A program made the position numbers and the translations under genes. Below the pieces are notes generated by a model. The model worked only from the letters and a program-made list of their open reading frames with translations, ran no database searches and was not told the DNA's origin. A stretch of 14,334 nucleotides of DNA from the NCBI GenBank assembly GCA_018376855.1, contig JAHAAN010000038.1:1-14334 (forward strand), read 5' to 3'. Below are positions 7,210 through 13,826 of the stretch, piece after piece (the first letter of the stretch is position 1; each line of letters opens with the position of its first letter). The DNA comes from Clostridiales bacterium (lineage in GTDB: Bacteria > Bacillota > Clostridia > Christensenellales > QALW01).

Positions 7210-9539
7210 TGCAGAATGCAGATTTGAAGAAAATTCCGGAACTTACTGTATATTCTAAAAAGCGGCTTATTAATCCAAGGTATCAATTTATCACTGCGGT
7301 TGCGATGCTGTTTTCTGTTCTTGCAGGCGCGCTGCTTGAATCAGAATATATATGGATTCCGGTTATCATTTGCTGTATGTGTACAGCGTTAGCTGTGGTA
7401 ATATTTCGACGCAGAATTGTTTTTATTATATTGCTTTTCGTGGTTTCAATAGGTATGCTTTTTTATTCTTCTATGTTGAGTGAGCCTGAAATATCTGCGG
7501 TCAGCCAAGAAGCGGAATTGTATACAGCGTTGGCAGCGGAGGACTCTAAGGACACGGAGAATGGCTTTGTTTCGGTTGTTTTAAAAGATGTTGTAGCTGT
7601 TGAGACGGGAAGTGAGTTAAGCCATAAAATACAGCTTTATATTACAGCAGCGGAATTTTGCGAGCTTTATTGCGGTGATAGAATCACTTTTAAAGCAACA
7701 GTTCATGAGATAGAAAGACCTCAAAATCCGGGTGAAGCAAATCGGAGATTGATTGGTCTTGCGAAGGGAATTGCTTTTTCAGCATATACTGATATTGAAG
7801 ATATAAATATTATCAATCATGAAACAGATTTTTTCAGCGTATTTATGGATTTGCGCAGAAAGATGATTCGTAATGTTTATGAGATGCTGCCGCAGGAGGA
7901 TGCGGCTATTGTTAACAGTGTGATTCTCGGAGCCGACGAAGATGTGGATCAGGATTTTTTGATGTCGCTGCAAAAGCTTGGAATCGTTCATGTGTTTTCG
8001 GTTTCCGGTCTGCATGTATCGATTGTGGCATTGATGTTAAATTATCTGCTTGAAAAGCTACGTGTGGGAAATTGGATTAGGTTCTTTTTTGGAACAGTAT
8101 TTATTGCCGGTTATGTGTTGATTTCGGCATGCTCGGTTTCAGCGATCAGAGCCGGAATCATGGCAGCTGCGCTGTTGTTGTGCAGAGCCATGATTCAACC
8201 CTATGACAGTCTTAATGCTCTTTCTTTTGCAGCTGTTGCCGTAATGTTGGCGAACCCGTTGCAGATGTTTTTGCTAGGGTTTCAGCTTTCGTTTTTAGCA
8301 TGTGCAGGGATTGTTTTTTTTGCCAGACTCTTTGGCGGCAAGAGCTGTCAGTGGTGGGGAAAACTGCTTAATGCGGCAGGGGTAACTATTTCTGCGCAGA
8401 TCGGGACATTTCCTATTGTGGCAAACGCTTTTGGATATATAGCGCCTTTATCTCTTGCGGCAAATATTCTGATTGTTCCGGTATTTTCACTTGTATTGCT
8501 TCTTGGCCTTCCTTTAAATGTATTTATTCTGTTCTTCCCGCCGGCAGAAGCTTTTCTAAAAGTTCTTTATCCTTTTACATGGATGATTCGTTGGCTGATT
8601 GGAATAGTCAGAGAGGTTCCTGTGATTCAGGTTGCCGCACTTTCGACTGCGGCTGTCATGCTTTATTATGGATTGATGTTATTATTTTCGCGTTTCATAG
8701 TAGCCAAACGGAAAACTAAGCTGATTTGTGCAATATGTGTACTTGTATTGAGTTTTACTGTGTGGGGCGGACAGGCGTTGGGGAGAAAGTATGCGCGAAT
8801 TACGCTGTTGAGCACGGGAGACGCAATGTGTGCCGTTGTTGAACTGCCTGATCGCGGGTGTTATTTGTTTGATACGGGAGGCAGCAGAGAGGTTTCGGAG
8901 TATATTCCTAACACGGCGCAAACGGTGGCAGTGCCATATTTACGCAGATGCGGTGTTAAAACTATTCAAGGCGTTTTTCTCTCCCACGGAGATGGAGATC
9001 ACAGCGGTGGACTTTTAGCTTTTCGGGATCAAATTGGAATTGAAACTGTTTTTTATAATCCAAAAACGATTGCGCAGGAAAGAATTAAGCAATGTTTGTT
9101 GGATTGGGAGCAAAACGGAACTCGGTTGGAGGCGGTTTCGGCGGGCGACTCTGTGCTTCTGGGTGAAGCCTCTGTCCGTGTGCTGTTTCCGTCTGCAGAT
9201 GGCGAGACGGAAAGGAATACTTCTTGTGTATATAAATTTTCTTATTGTGGAATTACTGTGCTTTTTACCGGAGATATCGAACAACGGGACAGTGCGTTGT
9301 TAACAGAACAGGAAAATATAAAGTGCGATATTATGGTAGTGCCTCATCACGGTAGTTTGGCTACTTTATATCCGCCCTTGCTGGAAAAGGCAGATGCCGA
9401 TCTTTATTTAATCAGCAGCTCAGAATTTGCAAAGGATGAATATGCATATTATCCGGTGCTGAATACGGGTCAAAGCGGTGCGATTGAAATTAAGATTTAT
9501 TCCGATGGGAATTATTCAGTAAAGGAGTTTAAAAGATAA
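7209..9539 (+). CDS. comEC: ComEC/Rec2-type DNA uptake channel protein
   Basis: A 776-residue polytopic membrane protein that moves single-stranded DNA across the membrane during natural transformation. The N-terminal part has membrane segments (about 25-90) followed by an extracellular OB-like region (DUF4131 type). The central Competence domain (about 220-500) contains VHVFSVSGLHVSIVAL and SACSVSAIRAGIMAA, conserved family segments. The C-terminal metallo-beta-lactamase domain (about 535-770) has SHGDGDHSGG with His593, Asp595, Asp597 and His598, then TGD 687-689 and the PHHGS motif with His713-His714. The metal-binding residues therefore look complete. It starts in a TAATG overlap with the preceding lipoprotein and ends in another with holA, so translation is coupled on both sides. 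comEC-holA is a conserved pair in Firmicutes. comEA, the usual upstream partner, is not in the window; the place before comEC is taken by the GerMN lipoproteins. Confidence 0.95.
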   Translation: MQNADLKKIPELTVYSKKRLINPRYQFITAVAMLFSVLAGALLESEYIWIPVIICCMCTALAVVIFRRRIVFIILLFVVSIGMLFYSSMLSEPEISAVSQEAELYTALAAEDSKDTENGFVSVVLKDVVAVETGSELSHKIQLYITAAEFCELYCGDRITFKATVHEIERPQNPGEANRRLIGLAKGIAFSAYTDIEDINIINHETDFFSVFMDLRRKMIRNVYEMLPQEDAAIVNSVILGADEDVDQDFLMSLQKLGIVHVFSVSGLHVSIVALMLNYLLEKLRVGNWIRFFFGTVFIAGYVLISACSVSAIRAGIMAAALLLCRAMIQPYDSLNALSFAAVAVMLANPLQMFLLGFQLSFLACAGIVFFARLFGGKSCQWWGKLLNAAGVTISAQIGTFPIVANAFGYIAPLSLAANILIVPVFSLVLLLGLPLNVFILFFPPAEAFLKVLYPFTWMIRWLIGIVREVPVIQVAALSTAAVMLYYGLMLLFSRFIVAKRKTKLICAICVLVLSFTVWGGQALGRKYARITLLSTGDAMCAVVELPDRGCYLFDTGGSREVSEYIPNTAQTVAVPYLRRCGVKTIQGVFLSHGDGDHSGGLLAFRDQIGIETVFYNPKTIAQERIKQCLLDWEQNGTRLEAVSAGDSVLLGEASVRVLFPSADGETERNTSCVYKFSYCGITVLFTGDIEQRDSALLTEQENIKCDIMVVPHHGSLATLYPPLLEKADADLYLISSSEFAKDEYAYYPVLNTGQSGAIEIKIYSDGNYSVKEFKR

Positions 9540-10552
9540 TGGATAGAAAAGAACTGTTTCAAAAAATTTCTCAACATGATTTTTCAAGATTGTATTTGTT
9601 TTTTGGCGCGGAATCGTTTGTGGCAGAAAAGGCTTTGGAACAGCTGAAGACTTCTTTTTTGCATACGGTGGAAGAGGGCGTGAATCTTATTGTTTTTGAC
9701 GGTTCGGAATGTTCGCCTCAAGCAGTAGCGGAACAGTGTGAAACGGTCTCCTTTTTGGCGGCCGAGAAGCTTGTGATTGTTAAAGATACTCCGTGGTTAG
9801 GTGCAAAGGAGGATTCTGAAGCTTGCAATATTATGGAGAGGCTTTTTCAAACAATCGGCACAGATGTAATCTTGGTTTTTTATAGTAAAACCGAAGTGAA
9901 GAAGAAGAGTAAATTGTATTCTTTAATTAAAAAATATGGAGAGATTGTAGAGTTTTTGGAGGTAGCTGGCTCAGAATTGAAAGCGTGGATCAAAAAGGAA
10001 TTAGCGGCTTACGGTAAAAAAATTTCCGAAGAAAATCTGCGTTTTTTAGAGGAGTATTGCGGTGCGGGACTTGAGAATCTTTCAAACGAGTTAAATAAAT
10101 TGGCTTTTGCTGCAAAAGAAACGGAAATTTCAAAGCAGGATATTCTTATTGCAGTTACGCCGGGAAGAGATTATAACATTTTCCGAATTTCGGATTACGT
10201 GCTGCAAGGAGACGAAAAGAGCGCTTTAGCGCTTTTAGAGCAGTTGCTTTTGCACAAGGAAGAGCCGGTATATATTCTCGCTATCATTTCTAAGCAGATT
10301 AGAAATTGTGCCGCTGTTAAGCAGTTATCTAATAAAAAAATGATGCGCGCAGAAATTGCAAGCGTATTGCAGATGAAAGATTTTGCGGTAGATAGAATGC
10401 AGAGAATCGCTGTTCAGATAAGCGATGAGAAATTCACAAAAGCAATTGCGATGCTGCTAAATGCAGATATTGCTTTGAAAAGCAGAAATCAGGATGTTAT
10501 TACGATGCAAACGCTGTTGATTAAGCTTTGCCGTCTTTTGAAAGTTTCTTAA
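9539..10552 (+). CDS. holA: DNA polymerase III delta subunit (clamp loader)
   Basis: The delta subunit opens the sliding clamp within the clamp-loader complex at the replication fork. The 337-residue length fits HolA/YqeN of Firmicutes (about 340). The N-terminus RLYLFFGAESFVAEKALEQLK is the family's conserved opening (usually YLLYGEEPFL-like). SELKAWIKKEL, LEEYCGAGLENLSNELNKL and the C-terminal TPGRDYNIFRISDYV with EEPVYILAIISKQIRN follow the standard domain order: AAA-like, lid, collar. It is translationally coupled to comEC by TAATG and is the last gene of the operon. Its final 32 bases overlap the 3' end of a - strand gene. The slot between comEC and rpsT-gpr is the same one holA occupies in Bacillus. 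Confidence 0.94.
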   Translation: MDRKELFQKISQHDFSRLYLFFGAESFVAEKALEQLKTSFLHTVEEGVNLIVFDGSECSPQAVAEQCETVSFLAAEKLVIVKDTPWLGAKEDSEACNIMERLFQTIGTDVILVFYSKTEVKKKSKLYSLIKKYGEIVEFLEVAGSELKAWIKKELAAYGKKISEENLRFLEEYCGAGLENLSNELNKLAFAAKETEISKQDILIAVTPGRDYNIFRISDYVLQGDEKSALALLEQLLLHKEEPVYILAIISKQIRNCAAVKQLSNKKMMRAEIASVLQMKDFAVDRMQRIAVQISDEKFTKAIAMLLNADIALKSRNQDVITMQTLLIKLCRLLKVS

Positions 10553-11423
10553 GTGAAAAATTCGTAATATTTCGGTTGGCATCAAAGACAAGATTCATGC
10601 TGAAGTATGAAATAAGGGTAGCAGATAGAATATCAAAGCTGGCATTAAACATATTAACAGAATTGCTGTAGGTATTAATAAAATCCAAGGCTTGCCCTTG
10701 ATGTTGCGCGTAAAAGAAATCACCGGAAAAATTTCCTAATGCGCTGACGATAAGAAAAAATACAGCAAAAGTAATTTTATGGCGCAAGCATATGCCGCGG
10801 TTAAATAAGCGAAACCCCAAAGCGGCAAATAAACCGATTGCCAATCCGCCTAAACCCGGCATGATACCGTATATGGCAAGGGGAATCATTGTGCCAGCGC
10901 CGATGGCGGCAAAAAGAAAACCGAAAAACAGACCTAAAGCAGAATTTTTTATATTAGCATTATAGGCCGGACGGCTGAGTTTCAACAATTTTGGGTAGCA
11001 ATCATTGTGACAAGCACAATAGTATCCGTTAATGGACAGCGTCGTTTGTGCATTGCTTTGCTGACAGTAAGTGCAGACTTTTTGAGGGTAATCAGAGCAT
11101 GTCAAGACGTCTGCAATGTTTTCAATATAGTTTGAAAGAATAATCGTTAAATCCTCTTCGCGTTCACTGTTATTTTTGATCGGAAGCGCTACGCGGAAGG
11201 TTGGGGCGAAATACTCATAGCTATCGTTTTCGGAAATAAGGTCCTTCAAGGACTGAAGTTGTGTTATTGTTGCTCCGGGCAATTCGGTGGATAGGATATA
11301 TCGTTGGTCCTCATAATAAACGGTAAAGAAAAAGCCGTTGTGTTGAATAAAATAACGCTGCAAATATTTTTTACCGTTATATTTTTTACATAAGAATTCA
11401 AGCATTAGATAATTATCATCCAT
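10521..11423 (-). CDS. Cysteine-rich multi-pass membrane protein, unknown function
   Basis: I do not recognise this 300-residue protein. Residues 1-105 form a soluble region (YLQRYFIQHNGFFFTVYYED...) with no known motif visible. Residues 109-142 carry six cysteines: Cys109, CxxC at 117-120, and Cys136, CxC and Cys142 (YYCACHNDC), which looks like a zinc-ribbon-like metal site. Three or four hydrophobic segments follow (about 161-181, 184-205, 216-232, 262-280), including the glycine-rich MIPLAIYGIMPGLGGLAIGL. The basic tail ends SLKKLSKDGKA. ATG 11421-11423, with GAGGTGG (11427-11433) just upstream, is the better start than TTG 11435, which overlaps that ribosome site. It has its own promoter and no visible terminator, and its last 32 bases run into holA on the other strand. 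The location between holA and rpsT is an insertion relative to Bacillus order. Confidence 0.8.
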   Translation of the reverse strand: MDDNYLMLEFLCKKYNGKKYLQRYFIQHNGFFFTVYYEDQRYILSTELPGATITQLQSLKDLISENDSYEYFAPTFRVALPIKNNSEREEDLTIILSNYIENIADVLTCSDYPQKVCTYCQQSNAQTTLSINGYYCACHNDCYPKLLKLSRPAYNANIKNSALGLFFGFLFAAIGAGTMIPLAIYGIMPGLGGLAIGLFAALGFRLFNRGICLRHKITFAVFFLIVSALGNFSGDFFYAQHQGQALDFINTYSNSVNMFNASFDILSATLISYFSMNLVFDANRNITNFSLKKLSKDGKA

Positions 11424-11449
11424 AAGCCACCTCAATTATTGATGCTTTT

Positions 11450-11478
11450 ATTATAATTGGATTTATTCTAATTTGCAA
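11450..11478 (-). promoter_or_regulatory. Sigma-A promoter of the cysteine-rich membrane protein gene
   Basis: On the - strand: -35 TTGCAA (11478-11473), 17-base spacer, -10 TATAAT (11455-11450), a perfect -10. The expected start is near 11443, about 20 bases before the ATG at 11423. The rpsT terminator lies just upstream, so this gene is transcribed on its own. Confidence 0.8.
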
Positions 11479-11518
11479 TACATTTTTATTTTAAAAGGTG
11501 ATTTTATTGCTATGAAAA

Positions 11519-11550
11519 TAAAAACGATGCAACAAAATGCATCGTTTTTA
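11519..11550 (-). terminator. Intrinsic terminator of rpsT, probably bidirectional
   Basis: A perfect 12-bp stem (11519-11530 with 11539-11550, core AACGATGC/GCATCGTT) and an 8-base loop. On the - strand it ends in a run of T residues (TTTTTATTTT), 50-80 bases after the rpsT stop. On the + strand the stem also ends in five T residues, so it could stop read-through coming from the holA operon. Confidence 0.85.
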
Positions 11551-11601
11551 ATACTTCGATTTGAAACTCGTGCATATGACACAAATTTATGCTCAAATCA
11601 A

Positions 11602-11856
11602 TCAGTTAAGCTGAGAAGCCAACTGGGATTTTTTGCGTGCAGCAGCTTTTTTGTGCATAACGCCTTTTGCGGCAGCTTTATCAACAGCGCTGACAACGGA
11701 AGGAAGCATAGAAGATGCAAGCTCTTTATCACCTGCGGCAATAGCGGCATCGTACTTCTTGATCGTGGTCTTCAATGCGGATTTGATTGAGCGGTTACGA
11801 AGATTTTTTTTGTTAGTAACCAAAATTCTTTTCTTTGCAGACTTAATATTAGCCAT
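11602..11856 (-). CDS. rpsT: 30S ribosomal protein S20
   Basis: An 84-residue, very basic, alanine-rich protein of the small subunit that binds 16S rRNA. MANIKSAKKRI and the C-terminal KGVMHKKAAARKKSQLA are the family's conserved ends (usual length about 85-90). The start ATG 11854-11856 has a strong GGAGGGGGTG site upstream. It has its own promoter and terminator and lies opposite to its neighbours holA and gpr, exactly as in Bacillus, where rpsT sits divergent to gpr. Confidence 0.98.
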   Translation of the reverse strand: MANIKSAKKRILVTNKKNLRNRSIKSALKTTIKKYDAAIAAGDKELASSMLPSVVSAVDKAAAKGVMHKKAAARKKSQLASQLN

Positions 11857-11889
11857 GAATTCACCCCCTCCGTTACAATGAACGTTAGC

Positions 11890-11918
11890 ATAATATCACG
11901 TTTAGCCGTTTATTGCAA
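11890..11918 (-). promoter_or_regulatory. Sigma-A promoter of rpsT
   Basis: On the - strand: -35 TTGCAA (11918-11913), 17-base spacer, -10 TATTAT (11895-11890) preceded by TGA as extended -10. Transcription should start near 11883, leaving a leader of about 27 bases. The -35 and spacer length are the same as in the promoter at 11450-11478. Confidence 0.8.
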
Positions 11919-11959
11919 CAGTTTTTTTTATTTTTGCTTGTAAAATCGACTCATTTGCG

Positions 11960-11966
11960 CATGCTA
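11960..11966 (+). promoter_or_regulatory. Candidate sigma-G (forespore) -10 element for gpr
   Basis: CATGCTA fits the sigma-G -10 pattern CATnnTA, 35 bases before the gpr ATG. In Bacillus gpr is forespore-expressed. The only -35-like stretch, TGTAAA at 11939-11944, is a partial match and leaves a spacer of 15, shorter than expected for sigma-G. I see no sigma-A-type promoter closer to gpr. Confidence 0.35.
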
Positions 11967-12001
11967 AAAGAAAAGTTTTGCAAAAAGGAGAAGAAGAATT
12001 T

Positions 12002-12895
12002 ATGTTTAGGACAGATTTGGCTATGGAGGCTTTTGCGGGAGCCAAGCTTAAAGATGAAGATGTTAAACATTCTGTGAGAAAATATAATGATTTAATAGAA
12101 ATTGATACGGTAGAAATTTTATCGCAGGAAGCATCAGAAAAGCTTGGAAAAAAACAGGGAAAATATATTACGGTTCGAGCCGAGTATGCAGTTAATCGCG
12201 ATCAAACACATCATTTAGAAGTAGGAAAAGCTTTTGCCGGAGAATTAAAGAAACTGCTTCCGAATAAAAAAGGACTAGTGTTGGTGGTTGGCTTGGGAAA
12301 CAGAAAAATGACACCGGATGCTTTAGGGCCTAAGACAGCGGACGGCATAATGGTTACAAGACACCTTGTGGAAATGATTCCTGGGCAATTAGATTCACGG
12401 GTGAGGCCGGTTTGTGTGTTTACGCCGGGTGTATTGGGGGATACCGGAATGGAAAGCGCGCAAAGCATTACGGCTGTTGCGGCAGAGATCAATCCTTCGT
12501 GTATCATTGTAATTGATTCTTTGGCTGCCGCCAGCGCAGACAGAATCAGCGATACGATTCAAATGTGTAATTGCGGAATTGCGCCCGGAGCTGGGATCGG
12601 AAATAATCGCAGGGAGCTTTCTTATGAAAGCATCGGAGTACCTGTTATTGCTGTGGGCGTTCCGGTGGTAGTATATGCACAGTCGATTATTCGAGAGGCG
12701 GTTTTGCAGTTGAATGACCGATCGGCAGAAGCAAAAGTGTGCGCAGGAGTTTCACAAAAAGTGAACGATCTTATTGTAACGCCTAAAGAAATTGATGCGA
12801 TTATTTCGGATTGCTCGCGTATCTTGGCAAAAGGGATCAATTTAGCGCTGCATGACGGTGTTGAATCGGAAGAAATTGATGATTTTATGTATTAG
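12002..12895 (+). CDS. gpr: Spore germination protease GPR
   Basis: The endopeptidase (family A25) that degrades small acid-soluble DNA-protecting proteins in germinating spores. It is made as an inactive zymogen in the forespore. The 297-residue sequence opens with RTDLAMEA, the conserved segment around the propeptide. It continues with VVGLGNRKMTPDALGP (Asp106) and IVIDSLAAAS (Asp172), matching the two conserved aspartates of the family. APGAGIGNNRRELSYESIGVPVIAVGVP, in consecutive stretches after that, is the family signature. The N-terminus before RTDLA is only two residues, much shorter than in Bacillus, where about 15 or more residues precede it. ATG 12002 follows AAGGAG (11985-11990) by 11 bases; a TTG at 11978 overlaps that site and is rejected. 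Its presence indicates an endospore former. spoIIP, which follows gpr in Bacillus, is absent; murI is next. Confidence 0.95.
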   Translation: MFRTDLAMEAFAGAKLKDEDVKHSVRKYNDLIEIDTVEILSQEASEKLGKKQGKYITVRAEYAVNRDQTHHLEVGKAFAGELKKLLPNKKGLVLVVGLGNRKMTPDALGPKTADGIMVTRHLVEMIPGQLDSRVRPVCVFTPGVLGDTGMESAQSITAVAAEINPSCIIVIDSLAAASADRISDTIQMCNCGIAPGAGIGNNRRELSYESIGVPVIAVGVPVVVYAQSIIREAVLQLNDRSAEAKVCAGVSQKVNDLIVTPKEIDAIISDCSRILAKGINLALHDGVESEEIDDFMY

Positions 12896-12916
12896 GGCAG
12901 TGGTATGGAAAAATTC

Positions 12917-12944
12917 TTGACTATTTTCATAGCTGTTATATAAT
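12917..12944 (+). promoter_or_regulatory. Sigma-A promoter of murI
   Basis: -35 TTGACT (12917-12922), 16-base spacer, -10 TATAAT (12939-12944). Expected start near 12951, giving a leader of about 26 bases with AAGGGTG as ribosome site. It lets murI be expressed vegetatively although it sits directly behind the sporulation gene gpr. Confidence 0.82.
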
Positions 12945-12976
12945 AATTAAAAACATGATACAAAGGGTGTGAGTGT

Positions 12977-13750
12977 GTGGAAAGCAGAAAACAACAAAAG
13001 ATCGGTTTTTTTGATTCAGGTTTAGGTGGGATCAGCGTGTTAAGAGACGCTTATTCCCTTATGCCCGAGGAAGATTACATATATTTTGGAGATACTGCAA
13101 ATGCGCCGTATGGAACAAAAAAACAGGAGCAGATTATTTCAATGACGATGAACGGCGTGGATTATTTGCTTTCAAATAATATCAAGGCGCTTGTAATTGC
13201 CTGCAATACAGCAACAAGCGCTGCGATTGAAAAAATCAGGCAGGCCGTTTCCATTCCGGTGATTGGGATGGAGCCGGCAATTAAACCGGCATTGGAGCAT
13301 ACGGAAGGAAAGGTGCTGATGATGGCTACGCCGGCTACCGTAAGGCAGGAAAAATATCAAAACTTGCTGCAAAAATGCGGAGAGCATTCGAGAGTAATTA
13401 ATTTACCCTGTGAGAAATTAGCTGGTTTGATTGAGGAAAAACTGTGTAAAGGCGAACAGCCTAAGGAATATTTGCAGGAGCTGTTAGCGCCTTACGTTGG
13501 AAGGGTTGACGCAGTTGTGCTTGGATGCACACATTATGTGTTTGTAAAAGACCTTATTGCAGATATTTTCGGAGCTGGTGTAGAACTGTTTGACGGTAAT
13601 CATGGGACGGTTTTACATCTTAAGGATGTGCTGCAAAAGGAGGGGATTAAGCGAGAGCCGGGGCAGAAAGGGACTGTAGTTTTAAATTCCTCAAGAGATG
13701 ACCAGTATACTATGAAAACCTATGCAAGATTATTATTTTCGAAGGAATAG
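12977..13750 (+). CDS. murI: Glutamate racemase
   Basis: Converts L-glutamate to the D-glutamate of peptidoglycan stem peptides in the cytoplasm, without a cofactor. The 257 residues fit the family (about 260-285). The two-cysteine active site is complete: FFDSGLGG with Asp13-Ser14, YFGDTANAPYG (37-46), IACNTATSA with Cys76, and VLGCTHY with Cys184 and His186. Near the end, LFDGNHGT replaces the more common IDSG pattern of other racemases; I take this as a subfamily difference. The GTG start at 12977 is preceded by AAGGGTG (12963-12969), seven bases away; the alternative ATG codons lie too far in, beyond the FDSGLGG motif. No clear terminator follows. Confidence 0.95.
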   Translation: MESRKQQKIGFFDSGLGGISVLRDAYSLMPEEDYIYFGDTANAPYGTKKQEQIISMTMNGVDYLLSNNIKALVIACNTATSAAIEKIRQAVSIPVIGMEPAIKPALEHTEGKVLMMATPATVRQEKYQNLLQKCGEHSRVINLPCEKLAGLIEEKLCKGEQPKEYLQELLAPYVGRVDAVVLGCTHYVFVKDLIADIFGAGVELFDGNHGTVLHLKDVLQKEGIKREPGQKGTVVLNSSRDDQYTMKTYARLLFSKE

Positions 13751-13826
13751 GTAAAAGAGATCATCGTTCGATCAGTCAAGCAGCATAAGCGCTATTTGAA
13801 AATAAGCTGGGATGTCAAAGCTTAGT

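Noticed and set aside
11473..11881. Open frames on the + strand opposite rpsT (11473-11790 and 11633-11881).
   Set aside because: They are mirror readings of the S20 gene and its terminator; they show no ribosome site of their own and no family resemblance.
13751..13826. GATC-ATCGTTC-GATC and other small repeats after murI as terminator or attachment site.
   Set aside because: Stems are four bases with no T-run, and there is no integrase or direct repeat to suggest an attachment site.
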